This document shows, in pieces, positions 6,779 through 14,276 of a stretch of 17,197 bases of DNA (position 1 is the stretch's first letter; each line of letters begins with the position of its first letter). The position numbers were made by a program, and so were the translations under genes. The stretch comes from Candidatus Aminicenantota bacterium (GTDB lineage: Bacteria; Acidobacteriota; Aminicenantia; JAMOAD01): assembly GCA_027070475.1 (NCBI GenBank), contig JALXDT010000202.1:1-17197 (forward strand), in the 5' to 3' direction. The notes beneath the pieces were generated by a model that was not told the DNA's origin, did not search any database, and saw only the letters and a program-made list of their open reading frames with translations.

Positions 6779-8131
6779 CTAAACAATCCTTGACATAAGT
6801 ATCATAAACAAAGCCACAGGCACAAAATACTTAAGAAATAGTTTCCATGCCCAAGCAAGTTTAAATTTTTTACCGGTTTTGTTAATTTCTTTTACAGCTT
6901 TATCAGCACCCCATACATAAGCTACAAATATTGTAATAAGAAGACCTCCAAAAATTAGAGAAAGATTTCCCCATAAAAAGTCCATTAAGGTAAGAAAATC
7001 CTCTTTCACAAAGGGTAAGTTTGAGAAAAAAGAGCCTTTTACATTGGCCAGAATTGACGGAATTCCAAATATAAAGGCAAGAACACCAACAGCAATTGCT
7101 GCTTTCTTCCTTCTCCATTTCTTTTCATCAATAAGATAAGCAACAGGAACTTCAAGAAGAGAAATTGTTGATGTTAGTGCTGCTATTACAAGAAGAAGAA
7201 AAAATAAAAAACCGAAAAAAGCCCCTCCCGGAATTTTAGAAAAAACAACAGGAAGAACTATGAAAACAAGAGCAGGTCCCTGTTGAGGACTCATTCCCGG
7301 TATAGTAAAAAGTGTAGGAAAAATTACAAGACCAGCCATTATTGCAACAATAGTATCAAGAGAAACTACCCATAGAGCAGATGAAGGTAAATAATCTTCA
7401 TCGGATATATAGCTCCCATACGTCATTATTGTTCCCATTCCAAGAGAAAGGGAAAAAAATGCCTGTGTTATAGCAAAAAGTATTACCTTTGAATTTATTT
7501 TTGAAAAATCCGGCTTAAGATAAAAGCTTAATCCTTTAGCTGCCCCTTCAAAGAGAACAGCTTTAACTGCAAGATATATTAAAATAAAAAAGAGTAAAGG
7601 CATTAGAATCTTTGTTAGTTTCTCAATCCCTCCCTTTATCCCAAGAGAAACAACTAAAACTGTAATCATAATAAAAACAGAAAATAGGATTAAATTCAAT
7701 CCTATGTTTGAGGAAAAAGCAGTAAACATACTTTGAACCATAGATTCGGTTAACTTTTGTGAAAAATCACCTCTTAAAGCTTTAAAAGCATAACCAACAG
7801 TCCATCCCGCAATCACTCCATAATAGGAGAGGATCATTACGGCCGTAAAAACTCCAAGTATTCCAACTAAAAACCACGGGCTTTTAGGCTTCAATTGCTT
7901 AAATGCTCCTACGGGATTCTTTTTTGTGCTTCTTCCCATAGAAACTTCAGCTAAAAAAACAACCAATCCAATAAGAAAAGCTGCCAGCAAATAAACAAAA
8001 ACAAAAGCAGCTCCACCATTCATCCCTGTTTGATATGGAAACCTCCATATATTACCGAGACCAACAGCTGAACCAGCAGCGGCAAAAATAAAGGCTATCT
8101 TGGAGCCCCAGCCTCCTCTTTTATTCTCCAT
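6779..8131 (-). CDS. neurotransmitter:sodium symporter (NSS/SNF) family amino-acid transporter
   Basis: A 450-residue Na+-coupled transporter of the LeuT fold, expected to import an amino acid or similar amine across the inner membrane. TM1 carries the family signature GSAVGLGNIWRFPYQ (20-34), including N27, equivalent in position to the LeuT Na1 ligand. NGGAAFVFVY and a GRS end of TM2 follow. The unwound TM6 appears as FSLSLGMGTIMTYGSYI, where Ser replaces the LeuT Thr254-like residue. The TM8 ALTSTISLLE block matches the LeuT Na2 site region. The length and helix count suit the shorter, 11-helix bacterial members (MhsT-like) rather than the 12-helix LeuT. Substrate cannot be read from sequence. 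A strong AAGGAGAGG precedes the ATG. It is first in a two-gene unit, divergent from the lipoprotein gene. Confidence 0.93.
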   Translation of the reverse strand: MENKRGGWGSKIAFIFAAAGSAVGLGNIWRFPYQTGMNGGAAFVFVYLLAAFLIGLVVFLAEVSMGRSTKKNPVGAFKQLKPKSPWFLVGILGVFTAVMILSYYGVIAGWTVGYAFKALRGDFSQKLTESMVQSMFTAFSSNIGLNLILFSVFIMITVLVVSLGIKGGIEKLTKILMPLLFFILIYLAVKAVLFEGAAKGLSFYLKPDFSKINSKVILFAITQAFFSLSLGMGTIMTYGSYISDEDYLPSSALWVVSLDTIVAIMAGLVIFPTLFTIPGMSPQQGPALVFIVLPVVFSKIPGGAFFGFLFFLLLVIAALTSTISLLEVPVAYLIDEKKWRRKKAAIAVGVLAFIFGIPSILANVKGSFFSNLPFVKEDFLTLMDFLWGNLSLIFGGLLITIFVAYVWGADKAVKEINKTGKKFKLAWAWKLFLKYFVPVALFMILMSRIV

Positions 8132-8161
8132 TTTCCTCTCCTTCAGTTAAATTTAAACTTA

Positions 8162-8190
8162 ATTTTAAAATATTATAAAGATTTTTTCAA
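8162..8190 (-). promoter_or_regulatory. predicted promoter of the transporter unit
   Basis: On the minus strand, TTGAAA (8190-8185) and TAAAAT (8167-8162) have a 17-bp spacer. Predicted +1 near 8155 leaves about 24 nt of leader including the Shine-Dalgarno. A nearby TATAAT (minus strand, around 8176-8171) lacks a good -35 at 16-18 bp, so I prefer the pair given. Confidence 0.45.
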
Positions 8191-8213
8191 AACAATATTG
8201 AGACAAAATAAAA

Positions 8214-8242
8214 TTGACCACTTTATCAAATAATGCTATAAA
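8214..8242 (+). promoter_or_regulatory. predicted promoter of the lipoprotein gene
   Basis: TTGACC (8214-8219) and TATAAA (8237-8242) have a 17-bp spacer; +1 is predicted near 8249, about 10 nt before the ATG at 8259. It is back to back with the transporter promoter in a 127-bp divergent intergenic region. Confidence 0.6.
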
Positions 8243-8258
8243 ACTCTATAGAGATAAA

Positions 8259-9692
8259 ATGAGAAAAGTCTTCTTATATCTTATTACTATTTTATTATTA
8301 GTAAGCTGCAAAAGAGACGTATCAAAGGATTTAACATTAAAAGAAAAATATAAAAACACAAAATTAATTATAAGCTTTCATCGCCTCCCTGAGTCTATCT
8401 CTTTTGAAGTTATTATAAAGGCAAAAAACAATGATAATATTGATGTAAAAATTAATGACGTGAACATTCATTCCAATAGAGGGAAAATAGGTCAACTCAA
8501 AAAAATTGCTAAAAATGAGTTCAAAGCAACAATAACCACCAACGGTACGGGAGAGTATAAAATAGTATCATCTCTAAGGCATAGCAATGTAAAAGCTTCC
8601 AAGACAGCTGTTGTTTTAGCCTATGTAGATGAAAATTGGGATCAACCTGAAGCAGTTGAAGGATTGGTTAATACTAAAGGCTGGGAAGATGGTGTTGCTG
8701 TTTCATCTAATGGTCAATGGCTTTTTATTCAATATATCCCTGTGCCAATAGATTGCATGATCGCTGGAGATCCTGACAATGAACTTTGTACAAAGGCTAT
8801 AGGACCTGTTGAAGCACCCTACAGACCTGATATGCCTGGCGCTGAAAGGGTTTTACCTGATGGAACCATTAAGAATGAATGTCCCTCTTTAAATTTTTAC
8901 AACCCTCCTTTTCCTGTACCCCCAAACTCTCTTTATGGTTTTAAAAGACAAAAAGATGGTTCTTTTAAAGAACCTTTCCCCATATATTTTGCTGGTAGCG
9001 ATGGTTGTATTTCAGCTTTTGGTCCTGCCCTCTTCTCAGAAGCAAAAAACAACTTTTTGTTATTTGCTTTTGATAACCCATTAGTAGAAGAGAGTAAATC
9101 AACGCATGGAGATTTATACGCATTAAAAATAAAATTAGGTAAAAAAATAATATTAGGTAACTTTGTCAAAAATGAAGGAAAAATTTTTTTAAAAAATTTT
9201 AATGCAAAAAGAATAGGGAATCCCTATGAGGGACATCAGGGAAACCCACATCACTGGAAAGATAATAATGGTACAATATTTGTGTTCTATGATGATGAAA
9301 ATAATAGAAAAGACCTCTTTTCTACCCATACAGACTCAGGAATTTTGAGTGAAAGATGGAGTCAATCAGTTAAAATTCCTTCCCCCATAAGCTCTCAAAC
9401 TTATTTGGAGGCACAACCTTTTTTTGATGGAAAATTTTTATATTTTAGAAGAGAAATTGAAATACTAAAGTCAAAATGGAAAGGAGGAAATTTCTCCGAA
9501 AAAGATTCATGGGAGAGACCCATGCTTGTCCTTAAAGGTGATGGCTTTTCCGCTAAAGAAAAACACATATTAGGAGTTGGAGAACCAACCATCGCAAAAA
9601 TAGGAAAGAAGCGAGAGCTTTATTTTGTATACATAATAAAAACAGAAGAAGGAACTCTTGACTTAAATATTGGGAAAGTAAATTCAAGATAA
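8259..9692 (+). CDS. lipoprotein with predicted beta-propeller (PD40/WD40-like)
   Basis: A 477-residue envelope lipoprotein. The signal peptide MRKVFLYLITILLLVSC ends in lipobox LVSC, giving lipidated Cys17. Residues about 35-120 look like an all-beta Ig-type domain. The rest alternates beta-strand segments; ENWDQPEAV, then GWEDGVAVSSNGQWLFIQY, resembles the blade pattern of PD40/TolB-like propellers (W..P, gWED, s.dG..L.F). DCMIAGDPDNELC, NEC and DGC add four further Cys that could form disulfides. HQGNPHHW followed by FVFYDDE is a conserved-looking patch, but I do not recognise an enzyme family. An upstream in-frame TTG at 8214 is the -35 box itself, so ATG 8259 is the start; GAGAT at 8251-8255 is only a weak ribosome site. 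It is transcribed alone. Confidence 0.8.
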   Translation: MRKVFLYLITILLLVSCKRDVSKDLTLKEKYKNTKLIISFHRLPESISFEVIIKAKNNDNIDVKINDVNIHSNRGKIGQLKKIAKNEFKATITTNGTGEYKIVSSLRHSNVKASKTAVVLAYVDENWDQPEAVEGLVNTKGWEDGVAVSSNGQWLFIQYIPVPIDCMIAGDPDNELCTKAIGPVEAPYRPDMPGAERVLPDGTIKNECPSLNFYNPPFPVPPNSLYGFKRQKDGSFKEPFPIYFAGSDGCISAFGPALFSEAKNNFLLFAFDNPLVEESKSTHGDLYALKIKLGKKIILGNFVKNEGKIFLKNFNAKRIGNPYEGHQGNPHHWKDNNGTIFVFYDDENNRKDLFSTHTDSGILSERWSQSVKIPSPISSQTYLEAQPFFDGKFLYFRREIEILKSKWKGGNFSEKDSWERPMLVLKGDGFSAKEKHILGVGEPTIAKIGKKRELYFVYIIKTEEGTLDLNIGKVNSR

Positions 9693-9905
9693 ACCCTCAT
9701 GAAAGGTGGTCTTGTTCCAACAAACATTCCTTAAAACAGTTATCGGCTGATATTTCCATTTTTTAAAAAATATTGATGTTTTTCACAGTTATACTCTACT
9801 CTCCTTATCTTCTTCTCACAACAATTAATAGTATTTTGCTCTTATATACCCCTTTTTAAGTTTTTCTGCATGGGTTTTTTAAACATTCTATTTACTACTC
9901 TTGTC

Positions 9906-9919
9906 TACTCTTTAGAGTA
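9906..9919. promoter_or_regulatory. inverted repeat upstream of the pmbA promoter (possible operator)
   Basis: TACTCT-TT-AGAGTA is a 6-bp perfect inverted repeat with a 2-bp centre, ending 14 bp before the -35 box of the next operon. There is no following T-run, so it is unlikely to be a terminator for the lipoprotein gene. An operator role is a guess; the surrounding DNA also contains other TACTC copies. Confidence 0.25.
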
Positions 9920-9933
9920 AGAAGCTCGTTTTC

Positions 9934-9962
9934 TTGACAGAGTTTTTCAATCAATTTATACT
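9934..9962 (+). promoter_or_regulatory. predicted promoter of the pmbA operon, giving a leaderless mRNA
   Basis: Consensus TTGACA (9934-9939) and TATACT (9957-9962) have a 17-bp spacer. With 9962 as -7, +1 is 9969, which is the A of the pmbA ATG. No Shine-Dalgarno exists between the -10 box and the ATG. Confidence 0.7.
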
Positions 9963-9968
9963 TAATAA

Positions 9969-11318
9969 ATGGATTATAAAGAGATAGAAAAAGAAATTAT
10001 CATCTCAGCCAAAAAAAAAGGTATAGAAGAAATAGAAGTTCTTTTGGTAAAAGAGGATAATAAGGAGATAACAGTCAGAAACGGGAAAGTGGATATTTTA
10101 AATGAAAGTATATCTATTGATTCAAGAATAAAACTGATAAAAAACAAAAGAATAGGACTTATATCCTTAAACAATTTTAATATGGATAAAATAAACAAAG
10201 CCATTGCCAACAGTTCTGAATATCTTAATATACAGAGAGAGGATCCTGATAACCGGATTCCGCCTGAAAGTGAATTAGGGAGTGTGGATGGAGAGCTCTT
10301 CATTGATGAAGAAAAAGAAACACCTGATAACAGTCTGATAGAAAAAAAGCTAATTGAGATGGAAAAAGCAGCCATAAGATTTGATAATAAAGTAAAGTAT
10401 TCAGAGGGAGCTTCGTTTCACTATGCCAAAACCAACATTTACTTTGCCAATTCAAGGGGCTTTTATGGACATTTTTCAAAAACTTATAATAGTCTATATA
10501 TTTCAGTCGTAGCAGAAAAAAATAATAAAAGAAAAAGCGGGGAATACTGGTCGGAAAATGTTTTTTTTACTGGATTGGAGAATGAAAAATTTTTAGGTAA
10601 ATTAGCTGCCAAAAGGGCTTTGAAAAAATTAGATTCCAAAAAACCCAAAACCGGAGAATATCCTGTAATTTTTGATAATATAACGGCAAGCTCTATTTTA
10701 GAGGTTTTTGGTGATTTATTGAATGGGGAAACTATTTATAAAAAGAGTTCTGTCTTAGCGAGTAAGTTAGGGAAAAGTATTGGAAGTTCAATTCTGAATA
10801 TAAAGGATAATCCTTTGATAAAAAAACTTTTGGGGAGCCGACCATTTGATGGAGATGGCGTTTATTCAAGAGAAAAAAATATTGTTGAGGATGGAACACT
10901 AAAAAGCTTTTTAGTTAACTACTACTATGCAAAAAAGTTAAAGCATAGGATTACTTCCAATGCTTCTTTTAACACTGAGGTTTTAAATGATATTAAACCT
11001 ACAAATTTTTATATTTCTCCTGGAAAGATTGGAGAGGAAGATTTAATTGCTTCTCTTAAAAAAGGAATTTACATAACGAATATTTTCTCAATTGATAGCT
11101 TAAATCATGTCACAGGAGATTTTTCATGGGGAGCTGAAGGCTTTCTAATTGAAAAGGGTAAGTTGAGTACTCCCATTTCAGAGTTTACAATCGCAGGTAA
11201 TATTCTTGATTTGTTTGGGAATATTAGAGAAATCTGTGATAATATAGACTTTAATAGAGGACATATAGCATCTCCCTCTTTTTTGGTTTACAAAGGAATA
11301 ACAATAGGAGGTAAATAG
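9969..11318 (+). CDS. pmbA: PmbA/TldE-family protein (TldD/TldE peptidase subunit)
   Basis: A 449-residue member of the TldD/PmbA family. In known systems PmbA (TldE) pairs with TldD, the subunit carrying the HExxxH zinc site, to make a cytoplasmic protease that trims peptides such as microcin precursors and degrades unstructured peptides. Family blocks are present: the N-terminal vrnGKVDIlneS (36-47), SRPFDGDGV (290-298), SNASFN (330-335), then TGDFSWGAEGFLIEKG (382-397) and TIAGN (407-411). No HExxxH is visible, so this is the non-catalytic PmbA type and not TldD. No tldD gene is in the window. The start ATG sits where transcription is predicted to begin and has no Shine-Dalgarno. Its TAG directly abuts the next ATG. 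First gene of a four-gene operon. Confidence 0.9.
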   Translation: MDYKEIEKEIIISAKKKGIEEIEVLLVKEDNKEITVRNGKVDILNESISIDSRIKLIKNKRIGLISLNNFNMDKINKAIANSSEYLNIQREDPDNRIPPESELGSVDGELFIDEEKETPDNSLIEKKLIEMEKAAIRFDNKVKYSEGASFHYAKTNIYFANSRGFYGHFSKTYNSLYISVVAEKNNKRKSGEYWSENVFFTGLENEKFLGKLAAKRALKKLDSKKPKTGEYPVIFDNITASSILEVFGDLLNGETIYKKSSVLASKLGKSIGSSILNIKDNPLIKKLLGSRPFDGDGVYSREKNIVEDGTLKSFLVNYYYAKKLKHRITSNASFNTEVLNDIKPTNFYISPGKIGEEDLIASLKKGIYITNIFSIDSLNHVTGDFSWGAEGFLIEKGKLSTPISEFTIAGNILDLFGNIREICDNIDFNRGHIASPSFLVYKGITIGGK

Positions 11319-12050
11319 ATGAAGAAAATCATAGTTTTATCTATTTTGATTTTTTTTAGCTTTTCTCTTTTTGCAGCTGATGATATCTTCAAGGAAGTTG
11401 ATCAACTTTACAAGGAAAGAGCTAAAATTGAAAACTTAAAAAAGGCTATAACAATGATGGAGGATTATCTCAAGAAAAATCCAAACTCCTATGATGCAGC
11501 ATGGCGTTTGTCTATGTTTTATTATAGTCTCGGAGATAGAACACCTAAAGATAAGAAACTAAACATTTATGATAAAGCTGTAAAAATGGGAAAGTTGGCT
11601 GTAAAGTTAAATGATAAAGGAGTGGAGGGACACTTCTGGCTTGGAGTCGCCTATGGTAAATATGGGGAGACAAAGGGAGTAATGAAAAGTCTTTTTTTAG
11701 TAAAACCAATTAAAAAAGAGATGAAAAGGGTTATGGAAATCGATGAAACATATGAATGCGGTGGTGTGTATAGAGTTCTTGGAAGACTTTATTTTAAGGT
11801 TCCAGGACTTTTCGGAGGAAGCAAGTCAAAATCTCTCAAATATCTTTTAAAGGAAAAAGAGATGTGTCCAAGCAATCCACTTGGAAGATACTATCTTGCT
11901 GATACCTTAAGAAAAAAAGGTAAAAAGAAAGAAGCAATCAAAGAACTTGAATGGATTATAAATCTTAAAAATGTTGATCCGAGATGGGCACCTGAGTTTC
12001 CGAATGTCTTAAAGGATGCTAAAGAACTTTATGATAAATTAACAAAATAA
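11319..12050 (+). CDS. secreted TPR protein, TatT-like (TRAP T-component-like) family
   Basis: A 243-residue exported helical-repeat protein. The signal peptide is about residues 1-20 (ends SLFAA). Tetratricopeptide-like helices follow: DYLKKNPNSYDAAWRLSMFY (49-68), then KLAVKLNDKGVEGHFWLGVAYGKYG with a small-residue pattern, and NPLGRYYLADTLRKKGKKKEAIKELE (186-211). The blocks VEGHFWLG..YGKYGETKG (102-120) and YRVLGRLYFKVPGLFGGSKSKSL (151-173) recall the TatT proteins first described beside TRAP transporters in Treponema. No TRAP permease is in this window, so transport involvement is inference. AGGAGGT at 11306-11312, inside the end of pmbA, drives translation; the ATG follows the pmbA TAG with no gap. 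The protein is likely periplasmic or outer-membrane associated. Confidence 0.8.
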   Translation: MKKIIVLSILIFFSFSLFAADDIFKEVDQLYKERAKIENLKKAITMMEDYLKKNPNSYDAAWRLSMFYYSLGDRTPKDKKLNIYDKAVKMGKLAVKLNDKGVEGHFWLGVAYGKYGETKGVMKSLFLVKPIKKEMKRVMEIDETYECGGVYRVLGRLYFKVPGLFGGSKSKSLKYLLKEKEMCPSNPLGRYYLADTLRKKGKKKEAIKELEWIINLKNVDPRWAPEFPNVLKDAKELYDKLTK

Positions 12051-12052
12051 GA

Positions 12053-12937
12053 ATGAAAAGAGTCCTTGTATATATAACTATTTTTTTCTCTTTAATAAGC
12101 TTTTTTCTATACAGTGAGGAGAACTTTTTAGTAAAGAAGAGCAACTCTTTTATATTCTTAACAACCTCAAATAATAAAATTTCCATTCAGGAGAACTCTG
12201 AAAAGAGGGTAGAAACCTTTATAGATGAAAATCTGGACAAAAGTTCTTCACTCAAAAATTTTAGAGTTATAAATGGGGAGCTTTTTCTCTATATAAAAGA
12301 GAAATCAACTATAAAAATTTATAAACTTTCGGAAAACAGATGGAAAAAGGTTGGAGAATTTTCTTTAGAAAATCTTAAAGAAAGAATATCAAAATCAGAC
12401 AAAGTCGGAGAATTCCCTATTTTCAAAAAGTTTAAGAATACAATTACCGATGGAAAAACTGTTTACATAATTCCTGAAGATTTTGTTTCATTTTATATTT
12501 CAAAAAATACTCTTTACATTCTGAATAAAGAGGAAGGTTATTTTATTGTAAAAAGTTTTTCGATAAAAGATAGTTTCCCTTATCCCCCTCTTAATGTAGT
12601 TCAGAATTGGGAGCATAATTATTCTCTCTATACCGAAGAGTATTTAAATGAAGTAAAGTGGTCAAGGAATAGTTTAAATTCCAGTGTTCAATATTACAAT
12701 ATTTACAGAAAACTAAAAACAGAACCATATTCAAAATTAAAGAAAATAGCCCATGTAGGTGAGAATGTCTATTTTTACTGGGATAGAGGTTTAAAAGTCG
12801 AGGATAAAGGGAAGTATATCTATGGAGTCTCTGTTGTTGATATTACTTTAATAGAGAGTAAGATTTCAACAACTGATGGAAAATTTATAACTCCAACAGA
12901 AGGACCTATTTATCAGTGGATCTTTAAAATTAATTGA
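12053..12937 (+). CDS. secreted protein with C-terminal fibronectin-III-like domain
   Basis: I do not recognise the whole 294-residue protein. It has a signal peptide (about residues 1-21). The first part (about 25-170) is beta-rich, with repeated strand pairs such as NGELFLYIKEKSTIKIYKL and KNTLYILNKEEGYFIVKSF that look like propeller blades or an irregular sandwich. Residues about 178-272 look like an Fn3 domain: PPLNVVQNW start, EVKWSRNS core Trp, YYNIYRK, and a KYIYGVSVVD strand near the end. Such proteins are usually envelope or extracellular. The ATG is 2 bp after the TPR gene stop, with no clear Shine-Dalgarno, so translation is probably coupled. The MFS gene follows 25 bp later. Confidence 0.7.
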   Translation: MKRVLVYITIFFSLISFFLYSEENFLVKKSNSFIFLTTSNNKISIQENSEKRVETFIDENLDKSSSLKNFRVINGELFLYIKEKSTIKIYKLSENRWKKVGEFSLENLKERISKSDKVGEFPIFKKFKNTITDGKTVYIIPEDFVSFYISKNTLYILNKEEGYFIVKSFSIKDSFPYPPLNVVQNWEHNYSLYTEEYLNEVKWSRNSLNSSVQYYNIYRKLKTEPYSKLKKIAHVGENVYFYWDRGLKVEDKGKYIYGVSVVDITLIESKISTTDGKFITPTEGPIYQWIFKIN

Positions 12938-12962
12938 TACAGAATTAAAGAAGGAGAAAGCT

Positions 12963-14276
12963 ATGACTGAAGAGAAAAAACAGTATCCTTTTTTTCATCC
13001 TGCAACAAAATTATACAGATTTACCATTCTTATTTTTGTAAGTCTTCTTACCTTTGGCAGCTATTTTGCCTATGATATTATAGGAGCCATAGCACCCACT
13101 CTTGTGAAAGAGCTTGGGGCTCAAAGAGGAACAGTGGGCTCATTTTATACAATGTATAGTATAGCTGCAATTCTTTCTGTTTTCATAGGTGGTGTTTTAA
13201 TTGACAAGTTAGGAACAAGAAAAGCAAGTATGCTATTTTCAATACTTGTTTTTATTGGTTCTGCTATTGTTGCTTTTGCCCACAGTATCCCGGTTCTTTT
13301 TTTAGGAAGATTTATTTTTGGAGCAGGGGCCGAACCTCTTGTGGTAGCTCAAAGCTCTATTTTAGCAAGATGGTTTAAAGGAAAAGAGCTTGCCTTATCA
13401 TTTGGCATTGCATTAACAGTAAGCCGATTGGGAACACTGTTCAGCTTTAATACAGGAGAGCTTATAGCAAAACACTTTGGAGGATACAGATATTCTTTAA
13501 TAGCAGCTATGATTTTTTGTGCTGTTTCCCTGATAGCAAACATTGTATATGTTATTATGGATAGACATGGAGAGAAAAAACTAAAATTAAAAGAAGAGGG
13601 AGCAGAGGAAAAGATAGTATTGAAAGATATAAAAGATTTTAAACCATCGTTCTGGTATGTAACTTTGCTCTGTGTAACCTTTTATTCTGCTATTTTTCCA
13701 TTCACAGCTCTTTCAACGGATTTTTTTGTTGATAAATGGCATATACCCAAAGTAGCCCCAAGTGGGGGAACCTTTTTCCATCAGGTATTTAACAACTTCT
13801 TTCATATGTTCAGTACTGCCGGTGGAATAACCTCGATAATAATTTTTGCTTCAATGATAGCAGCCCCCTTTGCTGGGCATCTTGTTGATAAGATCGGTAA
13901 GAGAGCTACCTTAATGATAGTCGGTTCTCTTTTAATGATCCCGGCACATCTTTCCATGGGATTAACTCATATTTATCCTGTGTATCCAATGATAGTATTG
14001 GGATTGGCTTTTGTTTTAGTTCCTGCTGCAATGTGGCCATCCATTCCTTTGATAGTTCCAAAGGAAAAGGTTGGAACAGCTTTCGGATTAATGACCACAA
14101 TTCAAAATATAGGCTTGGCTCTATTCCCCTTTTTAAACGGAAAACTAAGAGATTTAACCCATTCATATACAGCAAGTATGGTAATGTTTGCCTCTTTAGG
14201 TTTGTTTGGTCTTGTGTTTGCTGTTTTACTACTCAGAGCAGATAAGAGAGAGGGAGGAGTTTTAGAGAGAGCTTAG
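12963..14276 (+). CDS. MFSD1-like major facilitator superfamily transporter
   Basis: A 437-residue, 12-helix MFS carrier in the inner membrane. Motif A appears twice: GGVLIDKLGTRKA (76-88) in the N-half and AGHLVDKIGKRAT in the C-half. Before and after the first, FGSYFAYD (31-38), LGRFIFGAGAEPLVVAQ (114-130) and RWFKGKELALSFG (136-148) closely recall the MFSD1 branch, whose animal member is a lysosomal dipeptide uniporter. The E123 and R155 positions fall in MFSD1-conserved stretches as I remember them. A long loop about 200-225 joins the two halves. Dipeptide transport is therefore plausible but inferred. AAGGAG at 12951-12956 supports the start. Last gene of the pmbA operon. Its TAG overlaps by 4 bp the stop of the convergent solute-binding protein gene. 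Confidence 0.87.
   Translation: MTEEKKQYPFFHPATKLYRFTILIFVSLLTFGSYFAYDIIGAIAPTLVKELGAQRGTVGSFYTMYSIAAILSVFIGGVLIDKLGTRKASMLFSILVFIGSAIVAFAHSIPVLFLGRFIFGAGAEPLVVAQSSILARWFKGKELALSFGIALTVSRLGTLFSFNTGELIAKHFGGYRYSLIAAMIFCAVSLIANIVYVIMDRHGEKKLKLKEEGAEEKIVLKDIKDFKPSFWYVTLLCVTFYSAIFPFTALSTDFFVDKWHIPKVAPSGGTFFHQVFNNFFHMFSTAGGITSIIIFASMIAAPFAGHLVDKIGKRATLMIVGSLLMIPAHLSMGLTHIYPVYPMIVLGLAFVLVPAAMWPSIPLIVPKEKVGTAFGLMTTIQNIGLALFPFLNGKLRDLTHSYTASMVMFASLGLFGLVFAVLLLRADKREGGVLERA

Noticed and set aside
9697..9760. Minus-strand 20-codon frame with two Cys (begins MEISADNCFKE) in the gap after the lipoprotein gene
   Set aside because: No ribosome site, very short, and no family recognised; could be a gene remnant but cannot be supported.
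9757..9775. A/T palindrome ATTTTTTAAAAAAT as a terminator or site
   Set aside because: It is pure A/T, has no stable stem, and such runs are expected in this base composition.
13906..14245. Two overlapping frames on opposite strands inside the MFS gene
   Set aside because: Both lie within the conserved C-terminal half of the MFS protein, with no ribosome sites or family features of their own.
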